Assembly (NCBI RefSeq): GCF_003752365.1
Contig: NZ_RJUO01000003.1
Coordinates: 496,001-560,000, forward strand
From: Frondihabitans sp. PhB188
GTDB taxonomy: Bacteria > Actinomycetota > Actinomycetes > Actinomycetales > Microbacteriaceae
Reading direction: 5' to 3'
DNA length: 64,000 bases
The translations under genes and the position numbers were made by a program. Under the pieces are notes generated by a model. The model saw nothing but the letters and a program-made list of their open reading frames with translations, did no database searches and was not told the DNA's origin. This document shows, one piece after another, positions 9,281-17,240 of the stretch (within the stretch, counting starts at the first letter, position 1; the number at the start of each line of letters is the position of its first letter).

Positions 9281-9298
9281 GATGACGTCATCAATATA
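9281..9298 (-). promoter_or_regulatory. Candidate promoter and palindromic operator of the exporter operon
   Basis: On the minus strand TATATT (9293-9298) is followed by the perfect 12-bp palindrome GATGACGTCATC (9281-9292) and then the ATG at 9280. Transcription from this -10 would start about five bases before the start codon, and a protein bound to the palindrome would block it. The -35 region is weak. The area is clearly AT-richer than its surroundings. Confidence 0.4.
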
Positions 9299-9361
9299 TC
9301 GATTTCACATTCAGCATGAAGGGCGCATTTCGCGGGACAGACAAACCTGTCGCGCCCCTCT

Positions 9362-9532
9362 GGCCGGCCCTCGCCGGCGCGCCGGCCCGGCCCGCCCCGC
9401 GCCGGCCCGCGCCGGCCCGCGCCGCCCCGCGCCGGCCCGCGCCGCCCCGCGCCGGCCCGCGCCGCGCCGGTGAGGAGTCGCTCGTTGTCCGCCCGCGGCC
9501 ATCAGCGAGCAAGCAGCGACCCCTCACCCGAC
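9362..9532. repeat. Dispersed hairpin repeat, copy 2, with expanded GC tract
   Basis: The 66-bp element at 9467-9532 repeats 5335-5400 with one mismatch. Its upstream GC tract (about 9362-9466) is longer than in copy 1 and is built from tandem CGCCGGCCCG and CGCCGCCCCG units, an obvious site for slippage. Together with the promoter region at 9281-9298, it accounts for most of the 319-base space between the exporter operon and the LacI gene. Confidence 0.9.
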
Positions 9533-9599
9533 GAGCCGCGTCGGCGTAGGTACAAGCACCCCCGCGAGCCGGCGACACCCGCCGCGCTACTGTGAGGCG

Positions 9600-10607
9600 A
9601 TGCGCGCAACCGTCCGAGACGTGGCGACCCTGGCCGGGGTGAGCCCGAAGACCGTCTCCAACGTGATAAACGGCGTCGTCTTCGTGCGCCCCGAGACGCG
9701 CGAACGGGTCGAGCTCGCGGTCGCCGAGCTCCAGTACGTTCCGAACCTCAGCGCGCGAGGTCTCCGGAACGGGCGAACGGGCGCGATCGCGCTCGCCTTC
9801 CCCGACCTCAGCATGGAGTACAGCGCCGAGATGCTCGACCAGTTCGTCGAGGTGGCCCACGAGCAGGGCTGGTCGGTGCAGCTCGAGCAGACCGGCAAGC
9901 GGCCCGAGCGCGAGAGGGAGCTCCTGTCGCGGGGTCGCGAGCACCTGATCGACGGCCTGGTGCTGAACCCGGTCAACCTGGAGTCGAGCGCGATCGTCGG
10001 CACCGACGACCTGCCTCCCGTGGTGCTGATCGGCGAGGTCGAGCAGGATCTCGTCGACCGGGTCGCCGTCGACAGCGTGGCCGCGGCACGCGACATGACC
10101 GCTCACCTGCTCTCGCTCGGCCACCGCCGGATCGCCGTGGTCGGAGCCGACGGACCCGATTTCGACACCGCCTCGGCCCGCGCCCGGACCCGCGGCTACC
10201 GGGAGGCTCTCGCCGAGGCGGGCGTTCCGCACGACCCCGCTCTCGAGCTCGTCGCCGACGACTGGGTACCGGGTGTCGCCGAAGCGGCGATCGTGCGGGC
10301 CCTCGATGCGGGCCTCGAGATGGACGCCGTGTTCTGCTTCACCGACTCGATGGCCAACGGCGTGCTGAGCGCTCTATTCGAACGCCGGATCCGGGTTCCC
10401 GAGCAGATCGCCGTCGCCGGGTTCGACGACGTGCACAGCGGCCGGTTCGCATCCCCGCCGCTGACGACGGTGTCCTTCGACAAGCGGGCCTTCGCCGAGA
10501 CCACGCTGTCGCTTCTCTCCGATCGCATCGCCGACCGCGCTCTCGCGCCCCGTCGGATCTACATTCCGCATCAGATCGTGATCCGCGCATCGACCGTTTC
10601 GGCGTGA
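9600..10607 (+). CDS. LacI-family transcriptional regulator
   Basis: 335 residues. The N-terminal helix-turn-helix is at about residues 4-24 (RDVATLAGVSPKTVSNVING) followed by a hinge helix, and the rest is a periplasmic-binding-protein-like sugar domain ending in IYIPHQIVIRAS. Such proteins repress sugar catabolism until a sugar binds. The downstream importer and arabinofuranosidase suggest arabinose or an arabino-oligosaccharide as ligand, but this is inferred from context. TACTGT at 9588-9593 lies six bases before the ATG, consistent with a leaderless mRNA. Palindromes downstream at 10624-10717 are its likely operators. Confidence 0.93.
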   Translation: MRATVRDVATLAGVSPKTVSNVINGVVFVRPETRERVELAVAELQYVPNLSARGLRNGRTGAIALAFPDLSMEYSAEMLDQFVEVAHEQGWSVQLEQTGKRPERERELLSRGREHLIDGLVLNPVNLESSAIVGTDDLPPVVLIGEVEQDLVDRVAVDSVAAARDMTAHLLSLGHRRIAVVGADGPDFDTASARARTRGYREALAEAGVPHDPALELVADDWVPGVAEAAIVRALDAGLEMDAVFCFTDSMANGVLSALFERRIRVPEQIAVAGFDDVHSGRFASPPLTTVSFDKRAFAETTLSLLSDRIADRALAPRRIYIPHQIVIRASTVSA

Positions 10608-10623
10608 AGACGCGCATACTTCC

Positions 10624-10717
10624 GTCAAGAAGGTCTTGACGCCGCGTTACAACGATGTAATAGTCATCTTCTACGAAGCCCGGCCACCCGACCGCGGCAT
10701 CGTGCAATCACTTGCAC
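10624..10717 (+). promoter_or_regulatory. Promoter and candidate LacI-type operators of the sugar importer
   Basis: TTGACG (10636-10641) and TAATAG (10658-10663) are a -35/-10 pair with a 16-base spacer. Within the spacer is TTACAACGATGTAA (10647-10660), an inverted repeat around a central CG, as in LacI-family operators (six of seven pairs match). Two further perfect inverted repeats flank it: GTCAAGAAGGTCTTGAC (10624-10640) and GTGCAATCACTTGCAC (10702-10717). Occupancy by the adjacent regulator would occlude RNA polymerase. Confidence 0.6.
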
Positions 10718-10741
10718 TGTCACACCGACGAGGAGGTCGAA

Positions 10742-12082
10742 ATGGCGACAGCGAACGCATTTTCACGACGAGCATTCCTGGGCGGCGCACTCGCTGCCGC
10801 AGGCACGGTCGCATTGGCAGGCTGCGCGACCAGCCCCATCGGCGCCGGCCTGGTCGGCAGCCCGCTCAACCCCGACCAGCTGATCTTCTGGAACCTGTTC
10901 GGCGGCGGCGACGGCAGCCGCATGCAGACCATGGAGGCCGGCTACGAGAAGCAGCACGGCGGCTCCGGCGCGCTCCAGGCCACGGTCTTCGCCTGGGGCA
11001 ACCCGTACTACTCGAAGCTGACGCTCGCCACCGTCGGCAACAAGCCGCCGGACGTCGCGGTCGCGCACCTCACCCGCGCGAAGCCGCTGTGGGACGGCGG
11101 GATCCTCGACCCGATCACCGAGGCCGACCTCGCGTCGGTCGGCCTGTCGTCGACCGACTTCAACCAGGCCTCGTGGGACGCCCAGAAGACCGACGGCAAG
11201 AACATCGCCATCCCCCTCGACACGCACCCGCTCGTGATGTTCTTCAACTCCGACGTCGTCGGCAAAGCGGGCCTCCTCGACTCCGACGGCAAGCTGAAAG
11301 ACCTCACCGGGCTCGACGCCTTCGAGTCGGCCCTCGCCGCCATCGCCAAGGTCACCGGCGGAACAGCGATAACGGTCGGAAACGTCAACGAGAACGCCAC
11401 CCCGTGGCGCGTCTTCACGACCCTCTACCACCAGATCAACGGCGTCTCGCCCTTCCTCTCGGACAACGGCGCGAAGATCTCGGTCGACGAGGACGCCTTC
11501 GTCAAGGTCCTCACCAAGATCCAGGAGTGGGTCAAGAAGGGCTGGCTGAACAAGGGCCTCGACTACGCCGGCGCCCAGACGCAGATGTTCACCGGCAAGG
11601 CCGGCTTCTACCTCGAGGGCGAGTGGGAGATCACCACCGCGCAGTCGATCAAGGGCCTGAAGTTCGGCATGGTGCCGATCCCGAACCTGTTCGACAAGCC
11701 GGCTGCGCAAGCCGACTCGCACACGTTCGTGCTGCCCCGCAAAGACCGGACGCCCGAGCAGCGCAAGCAGGCGATGACCTTCATCAAGTCGATGCTGGAC
11801 CAGAGCCAGACCTGGGCGATGGGCGGCCACGTTCCTGCGTACCTCCCCACCCTCGACAGCTCGGCGTACAAGGCGCTCGAGCCGCAGGCCGACTACGCGT
11901 CGGCTGCCGGCTACGCGATCTACGACGATCCGGCCTGGTACGGCGGGTCGGGCTCGACCTTCGAGAACACGGTCGGCGCGCAGCTGGGCCTCGTGCAGCA
12001 GCTCGCCGTCTCGCCGCAGGGCGCGCTCTCGGCCATCAAGGGCCAGCTCAAGGTCTACACGAACACCCCCAGCCCGCTCTGA
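10742..12082 (+). CDS. ABC sugar importer, solute-binding lipoprotein
   Basis: 446 residues. The start at 10742 follows GGAGG; an upstream ATG would add ten codons and spoil the signal peptide. The N-terminus has a twin-arginine motif (SRRAFLGG, residues 8-15) and a lipobox LAGC with Cys28, so the mature protein should be a Tat-exported lipoprotein on the outer face of the membrane. The remainder resembles family-1 carbohydrate-binding proteins, with a QADSHTFVLPRK-type segment and a C-terminal helical lobe. It delivers sugar to the two permeases that follow. No importer ATPase is encoded nearby, so a shared MsiK/UgpC-type ATPase elsewhere is likely. Confidence 0.92.
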   Translation: MATANAFSRRAFLGGALAAAGTVALAGCATSPIGAGLVGSPLNPDQLIFWNLFGGGDGSRMQTMEAGYEKQHGGSGALQATVFAWGNPYYSKLTLATVGNKPPDVAVAHLTRAKPLWDGGILDPITEADLASVGLSSTDFNQASWDAQKTDGKNIAIPLDTHPLVMFFNSDVVGKAGLLDSDGKLKDLTGLDAFESALAAIAKVTGGTAITVGNVNENATPWRVFTTLYHQINGVSPFLSDNGAKISVDEDAFVKVLTKIQEWVKKGWLNKGLDYAGAQTQMFTGKAGFYLEGEWEITTAQSIKGLKFGMVPIPNLFDKPAAQADSHTFVLPRKDRTPEQRKQAMTFIKSMLDQSQTWAMGGHVPAYLPTLDSSAYKALEPQADYASAAGYAIYDDPAWYGGSGSTFENTVGAQLGLVQQLAVSPQGALSAIKGQLKVYTNTPSPL

Positions 12083-12119
12083 TCCCCCTCTCTCTTCCCG
12101 ACCCTGGAGGTACAACGAC

Positions 12120-13076
12120 GTGACCGCCGCACCTGCTCTCACCCGCCGCTCGCAAGCGGCCGCACCGAAGGCCCGACGCAGCATCGGGTCTGCCCTGGCC
12201 CGAGGCGAGGGACGAGGAGCCTGGCTCTTCCTCGCCCCGTTCGGCCTGTTCTACATCGCCTTCCTGCTCGGACCCGCCGTGTGGATGCTCATCTCGAGCT
12301 TCTTCAACACGTCGACCGTGCGGACCGGACTCGGCTCGTTCGCCGGCTTCTCGAACTACGCCGAGATGCTGACCCGGGCCGACTTCTGGAGCGCCATGTG
12401 GCACACGCTCCAGTTCACGCTCTACACCGTGCCGCCGCTGGTCATCATCGCGTTCGTGTTCGCGATCCTGACGAACCGGGTGCGTCGCGGTCAGTGGTTC
12501 TTCCGTCTGGCGTTCTTCCTGCCCTACATCCTCCCGTCGGCGACGATCTCGCTGATCTGGCTGTTCATCTTCACGCCGGGCTCCGGCCTCTGGGCGACGG
12601 CGCAGGGCTGGGTCGGCATCACGGCCGGCAGCGGAGTCCTCGCCGACCCGAAGACCGCCATGATCGGCATTGCGATCGCGACGGTGTGGTGGACCCTCGG
12701 ATTCAACTTCGTGCTCTACCTCGCCGGCCTCCAGGAGATCCCGCGCGAGCTGTACGAGGCCGCGGCCGTCGACGGCGCATCGAACTGGGAGCAGATCCGC
12801 TACATCACCCTTCCCCTCCTCAACCGCACGACGACCCTCGTGATCCTGCTTCAGATCATCGCCAGCCTCAAGATCTTCGACCAGGTGTACCTGATGACCT
12901 CGGGAGGGCCCGGTATCTCGACGCAGGTCGCACTCGGCCTGGTCACCAACACCGGCTTCACCGACAACCGGCTCGGAGCGGCCAGCGCCGCCTCCGTCCT
13001 CCTTCTCATCGTGATCGTGGCCATCGCCGTGATCCGCCAGCTCATCGAGCGCGCAGCAGAACGAAAGGCGGCCTGA
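12120..13076 (+). CDS. ABC sugar importer permease (MalF/UgpA type)
   Basis: 318 residues, GTG start behind GGAGG. A positively charged N-terminus leads into six transmembrane helices. The EAA loop that docks the ATPase is visible as RELYEAAAVDGASNWEQIRYITLPLL, here noted around residues 205-230. This is the first membrane subunit of the importer and lies 37 bases after the binding-protein gene. The family moves oligosaccharides or sugar alcohols; arabino-oligosaccharide is inferred from the arabinofuranosidase downstream. Confidence 0.93.
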   Translation: MTAAPALTRRSQAAAPKARRSIGSALARGEGRGAWLFLAPFGLFYIAFLLGPAVWMLISSFFNTSTVRTGLGSFAGFSNYAEMLTRADFWSAMWHTLQFTLYTVPPLVIIAFVFAILTNRVRRGQWFFRLAFFLPYILPSATISLIWLFIFTPGSGLWATAQGWVGITAGSGVLADPKTAMIGIAIATVWWTLGFNFVLYLAGLQEIPRELYEAAAVDGASNWEQIRYITLPLLNRTTTLVILLQIIASLKIFDQVYLMTSGGPGISTQVALGLVTNTGFTDNRLGAASAASVLLLIVIVAIAVIRQLIERAAERKAA

Positions 13077-13078
13077 TC

Positions 13079-13990
13079 ATGGCGATCACCGACGCACCCC
13101 GCCGGCCGAAGTCCCCGATCTCGGGCGCAGCTCCCGCACCCCGCCCGACCGGCGCCCGCGTCGGCACCAGCGGCAAGACGTTCGGCATCGTCTCGGCGAT
13201 CGTCCTCACCGTCTTCGCCATCATCTGGCTGATCCCGAGCCTCTTCGCCCTGAAGACCTCGCTCTCGGACAACGGCGTGGCCGCGCTCGGAGCCCCCGAG
13301 ATCCTGAAGAACTGGAACCCGACGCTGCACTCGTACGCGTCGCTGTTCCAGGCCGGAGACATCTGGAACTGGTACCTCGCCTCGGGGATCACGTCGGTCA
13401 TCACCGCCGCCCTGACCGTGCTCTTCGCCTCGATGGCCGCGTTCGCGCTGTCGCGGCTGAAGTTCCGCGGCTCGAACCTCGCGCTCCTGGCGATCCTGTT
13501 CGGAATCATGATCCCGACCCAGGTGCTGATCATCCCGATCTTCCAGGAGCTCGGCGCGGTCAACCTGCTGAACACCTACTGGTCGGTCATCTTCCCGCAG
13601 GTGCCCGCAGCCATCGCCGTCTTCATCTTCAAGCAGTTCTTCGACGGCATCCCCCGCGAGCTCGAGGAGGCGGCGCGCATCGACGGCGCCGGCCTGTGGA
13701 AGGTCTACTGGTCGGTCATCATGCCGCTGTCGCGTCCCGTCGTCGCGGCCGTCGTGATCCTCACCTTCGTCGGGGTCTGGAACAACCTGCTCCTGCCCCT
13801 GTTCGTGCTCTCGAACCCGAACCTGATGACCATTCCCGTCGGTCTCGCGACCGTCCAGGGCAGCTTCGGCCAGCGCTACGCCGACATCCAGGCCGGCGCC
13901 CTCCTGGCCGCCCTGCCGCTGATCATCCTGTACCTGGCCTTCCAGCGTCAGATCGTCGAAGGCGTCACCGGGTCGGGCCTCAAGGGCTGA
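13079..13990 (+). CDS. ABC sugar importer permease (MalG/UgpE type)
   Basis: 303 residues starting two bases after the first permease stop. A hydrophilic Pro- and Ala-rich N-terminus of about 35 residues precedes six transmembrane helices. The EAA loop is present as RELEEAARIDGAGLWKVYWS, near residues 190-210, and the C-terminus ends FQRQIVEGVTGSGLKG, a conserved ending in this subfamily. It pairs with the MalF-like subunit to form the channel. Confidence 0.93.
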   Translation: MAITDAPRRPKSPISGAAPAPRPTGARVGTSGKTFGIVSAIVLTVFAIIWLIPSLFALKTSLSDNGVAALGAPEILKNWNPTLHSYASLFQAGDIWNWYLASGITSVITAALTVLFASMAAFALSRLKFRGSNLALLAILFGIMIPTQVLIIPIFQELGAVNLLNTYWSVIFPQVPAAIAVFIFKQFFDGIPRELEEAARIDGAGLWKVYWSVIMPLSRPVVAAVVILTFVGVWNNLLLPLFVLSNPNLMTIPVGLATVQGSFGQRYADIQAGALLAALPLIILYLAFQRQIVEGVTGSGLKG

Positions 13991-14012
13991 CCTGCGCCGC
14001 TCCACCGATTCG

Positions 14013-14040
14013 AGAGGGGCGCGGGCGACCGCGCCCCTCT
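14013..14040 (+). terminator. Intercistronic hairpin between permease and arabinofuranosidase
   Basis: Perfect 11-bp arms AGAGGGGCGCG and CGCGCCCCTCT with a six-base loop. There is no T-run, only a short CT stretch, so it may act as a partial terminator or as a 3'-end stabiliser that lowers expression of the following gene relative to the importer. Confidence 0.55.
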
Positions 14041-14067
14041 TCCACACCCCCACACGTAAGGATTCCC

Positions 14068-15603
14068 ATGCCCTCCGCCCGCATTGTCATCGACCGCGAC
14101 TTCACGATCGGTCCGGTGCCCCGCCGCCTCTTCGGCTCGTTCGTCGAGCACATGGGCCGCTGCGTCTACACCGGCATCTACGAGCCCGGCCACGCCGAGG
14201 CCGACGACCGCGGCTTCCGCCAGGACGTCCTGGAGCTCGTCAAGGAGCTCGGCCCGACGGTCGTCCGCTACCCCGGCGGCAACTTCGTCTCGGGCTACAA
14301 CTGGGAAGACGGCGTCGGCCCGGTCGAAGACCGCCCGCGCCGCCTCGACGGCGCCTGGCACACCGTCGAGACCAACGCCTTCGGCCTGCACGAGTTCGTC
14401 GAGTGGTCCAAGGAGGCCGACGTCGAGGTCATGGAGGCGATCAACCTCGGCACCCGCGGCGTCGACGCGGCCCGCGAGCTCGTCGAGTACGCCAACCACC
14501 CCGGCGGCACCGCGCTCTCGGACCGCCGCATCGCGAACGGCGCCAAGGACCCGTTCGACATCAAGCTCTGGTGCCTCGGCAACGAGCTCGACGGCCCCTG
14601 GCAGATCGGCCACAAGACCGCCGACGAGTACGGCCGCCTCGCGCAGGAGGCCGGCAAGGCCATGCGCTTCGTCGACCCGTCGATCGAGCTCGTCGCGGTC
14701 GGCTCGTCGAACTCGGGCATGCCGACCTTCGGCTCGTGGGAGCACACCGTCCTGTCGCACGCGTACGACGAGGTCGACTACATGTCGATGCACGCCTACT
14801 ACCAGGAGCACGACGGCGACGCCGCGTCCTTCCTGGCCTCGTCGGTCGACATGGACTACTTCATCGAGTCGGTCGTCGCGACCTGCGACGCGGTGCGCGC
14901 CAAGCGCAAGGCCAAGAAGTACATCAACCTCTCGTTCGACGAGTGGAACGTCTGGTACCAGTCGGGCCTCGACACCGACGACCAGCCCGACGCCGTCTCG
15001 CAGTCGTGGCGCGAGCACCCCCGCCTCATCGAGGACGCCTACAGCGTCACCGACGCGGTCGTGGTGGGCACCCTCCTCAACTCGCTCCTCCGCCACGGCG
15101 ACCGCGTGTCGATCGCGAACCAGGCGCAGCTCGTCAACGTGATCGCGCCGATCCGCTCCGAAGAGAACGGCCCGGCGTGGAAGCAGACGATCTTCTGGCC
15201 CTTCGCCCGGATGGCCGCACTGGCGCGGGGCGAGATCCTGCGCACGTCCGTCATCAGCGACAAGGTGGCGGCAGGAACGTTCGGCGACGCCGACGCGGTC
15301 GACGTCTCGGCGACCTATGACGAGGAGTCGGGCAAGGTCGCGTTCTTCCTCGCCAACCGCGGGCTCGACGAGTCGGCGTCCGTCGACATCGCGCTCAACG
15401 GCTTCGCTGGCGGACGGGTCGTGCGCGCCGAGCTGCTCGAGGTGCCCCAGGGCGGCTCGCGCCACACGGCGAACACGCTCGAGGCTCAGGACTCCGTGGG
15501 TCTGGTGCCGCTCGAGGGCGTGAGCGTCGACGGCTCGGGCGTGAGCCTCTCGCTGCCGGCCCTGTCGTGGGCGGTCGTCGAGGTCGAGGTCTCGCGGGCC
15601 TAG
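14068..15603 (+). CDS. abfA: Alpha-L-arabinofuranosidase, glycoside hydrolase family 51
   Basis: 511 residues, the normal size for intracellular GH51 enzymes, which release terminal arabinofuranosyl residues from arabinan and arabinoxylan fragments. The acid/base glutamate is E173 in CLGNELDGPW and the nucleophile is E292 in SFDEWNVWY. The YPGGNFVSGYNWEDGVGP signature is at about 68-86, and the C-terminal beta-sandwich starts near 400. There is no signal peptide, so the substrate must be imported, matching the ABC importer just upstream. The stop overlaps the stop of the convergent acetyltransferase within CTAG. Confidence 0.96.
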   Translation: MPSARIVIDRDFTIGPVPRRLFGSFVEHMGRCVYTGIYEPGHAEADDRGFRQDVLELVKELGPTVVRYPGGNFVSGYNWEDGVGPVEDRPRRLDGAWHTVETNAFGLHEFVEWSKEADVEVMEAINLGTRGVDAARELVEYANHPGGTALSDRRIANGAKDPFDIKLWCLGNELDGPWQIGHKTADEYGRLAQEAGKAMRFVDPSIELVAVGSSNSGMPTFGSWEHTVLSHAYDEVDYMSMHAYYQEHDGDAASFLASSVDMDYFIESVVATCDAVRAKRKAKKYINLSFDEWNVWYQSGLDTDDQPDAVSQSWREHPRLIEDAYSVTDAVVVGTLLNSLLRHGDRVSIANQAQLVNVIAPIRSEENGPAWKQTIFWPFARMAALARGEILRTSVISDKVAAGTFGDADAVDVSATYDEESGKVAFFLANRGLDESASVDIALNGFAGGRVVRAELLEVPQGGSRHTANTLEAQDSVGLVPLEGVSVDGSGVSLSLPALSWAVVEVEVSRA

Positions 15604-16151
15604 CTGTCGGCCCGCTCGAACGGCTTGAGCATGATGTGCAGGCCGACGAGGCCTTCGGTCGCGTGATCGAAGGCCTCGGGCACCGTGCCGATGATGCGGA
15701 AGCCGAGGCTCGTCCAGAGCTTCACTGCGGCGGTGTTCGTCTCGACGACGGCGTTGAACTGCATGCTCCGGTAGCCGTCGGCGGCCGCCGCGGCGACCAC
15801 GTGCTCGCCGAGCGCGCGGCCGATGCCCCGGCCCGCCGCCTCGGGCGCGACCATGAAGCTCGCGGTCGACACGTGCGACCCTCGCGCCGGGCGGTTCGGC
15901 CCGTAGTGCGCCGAGCCCAGCACGGTGTCGCCGGCCGGTACACCGTCACGGCCCGGCACGCCGTCGTCGCGTGGTGCGGTGCCGTCGTCCTCCACCGCGA
16001 CGACGACCGTGTGGCCGGGTGCGAACCACTGCGCGATCGCCGTCTCCATCGGCTCGTCCGGGAGCGAGTACGTCTCGCCCGCCTCGGCGATGACGCGGTA
16101 GAAGGGCCAGATCGCGGGCCAATCGGCTTCGGACGCGAGGCGGATGCGCAT
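15600..16151 (-). CDS. GNAT-family N-acetyltransferase
   Basis: 183 residues with the GNAT fold. The acetyl-CoA loop is AAGRGIGRALGEHVV at about residues 106-120 (R/Q-x-x-G-x-G/A type), followed by QFNAVVETNTAAVKLWTSLGF, the typical alpha4/beta6 region. An insertion rich in Asp and Gly (about residues 52-75) is unusual. Phosphinothricin-acetyltransferase-like and L-methionine-sulfoximine acetyltransferases share this outline, but no substrate can be assigned. It converges on abfA and diverges from the amidohydrolase. Confidence 0.88.
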   Translation of the reverse strand: MRIRLASEADWPAIWPFYRVIAEAGETYSLPDEPMETAIAQWFAPGHTVVVAVEDDGTAPRDDGVPGRDGVPAGDTVLGSAHYGPNRPARGSHVSTASFMVAPEAAGRGIGRALGEHVVAAAAADGYRSMQFNAVVETNTAAVKLWTSLGFRIIGTVPEAFDHATEGLVGLHIMLKPFERADS

Positions 16152-16205
16152 GCTCCGAGCGTAGCGGCGCGGCCGGGCGCCGCCCGGGCACGGCAGGATG
16201 GACGC

Positions 16206-17240
16206 ATGCTCCTCACCTGCGACGACGTCTGGTTCGGCGGCTGGCGCGGGCCCAGCACCCTCGTGGTCACCGGCGGGCGGGTGGAGTTCGGGGGGCCGGT
16301 AGTTCCTGCGCCCTCTGCCGCGTCAGAGCCCGAGGCCCACATCCCGGGCGTCGTGCTCGCGCCCTTCACCGACTCGCACGTGCACCTCGGCCTCGTCGAC
16401 GCGGGGGCGCTCGTCGCGGGAGGTATCGGCCGGGTCGTCGACCTGGGCTGGGACCCCGAGGTCGCAGGAACGTGGCCCTCCCTCACGCGCGACCCGGCGA
16501 GCGCGTGGCCGGAGGTGTCGGTCGCCGGGCCCCTCCTCACGGCGCCGAACGGCTACCCATCGCGCTCGGGCTGGGCGCCCGACACCGCCTCCGTGGCCGT
16601 GGCGGCTCCCGACGACGCCGATGCGGTGGTCGAGGGCGTGGCCAGGGCCGCCGCCTCGCTCGTCAAGATCGCACTGAACACGGACGCCGGGCCGGTGTGG
16701 GACGACGCCACGCTCGATGCCGTGGTGACCGCCGCGCACGCGCGAGGGCTGCCGGTCTTCGCGCACGCGCAGGGCCTCGGCCAGGTGCGGCGCGCCGCAC
16801 GCGCCGGGGTCGACGCCCTCGCGCACACGCCGTTCTCGGAGCGCCTCGACGACGACCTGATCGCCGACCTCGCGCGCTCGATGGCGTGGATCTCGACGCT
16901 CGACATCCACCGGGGCACCGCGGCTCAGGACATCGCCGTCGACAACCTGGCCCGGTTCCATCGCCTCGGCGGGGCCGTGCTGTACGGGACGGACCTCGGC
17001 AACGGAGCGCTGCCGCCCGGCCTCGACGGCCGCGAGATCGCCGCCCTCGCCGCCGCCGGCCTTGGGCTCGACGACGTCGTGCGCGCGCTGACGCCGGGGA
17101 GCGGCGAGACCGGGTTCGACACGCGTCTCGTCACCTGGCTGCCGGCGCGGCCGACCCGGCTCGAGGACCTCGCCCGAGCCGCCGTCCTGTCCCCACCCGC
17201 CCTCCTCTCACTGGCAGACGAACAGGAGCTCGCCGAATGA
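16206..17240 (+). CDS. Amidohydrolase-superfamily enzyme
   Basis: 344 residues of the metal-dependent amidohydrolase fold. Visible ligands are H58 and H60 in DSHVHLG, K154 (candidate carbamylated lysine) in LVKIALN, H187 in VFAHAQG, H207 in ALAHTPF, and D263 in YGTDLGN. CAGGAT lies exactly six bases before the ATG (leaderless pattern). The stop overlaps the kynureninase-like gene by four bases, so the two enzymes are translationally coupled. This could be a hydrolase acting on an N-acyl or cyclic intermediate of aromatic amino-acid breakdown, but that is inferred only from the neighbour. Confidence 0.85.
   Translation: MLLTCDDVWFGGWRGPSTLVVTGGRVEFGGPVVPAPSAASEPEAHIPGVVLAPFTDSHVHLGLVDAGALVAGGIGRVVDLGWDPEVAGTWPSLTRDPASAWPEVSVAGPLLTAPNGYPSRSGWAPDTASVAVAAPDDADAVVEGVARAAASLVKIALNTDAGPVWDDATLDAVVTAAHARGLPVFAHAQGLGQVRRAARAGVDALAHTPFSERLDDDLIADLARSMAWISTLDIHRGTAAQDIAVDNLARFHRLGGAVLYGTDLGNGALPPGLDGREIAALAAAGLGLDDVVRALTPGSGETGFDTRLVTWLPARPTRLEDLARAAVLSPPALLSLADEQELAE

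Noticed and set aside
9362-9466. CRISPR array or protein-coding repeat in the GC tract
   Set aside because: Units are 10-17 bases of pure G and C without spacers, and the translated frames are simple Ala/Arg/Pro runs.
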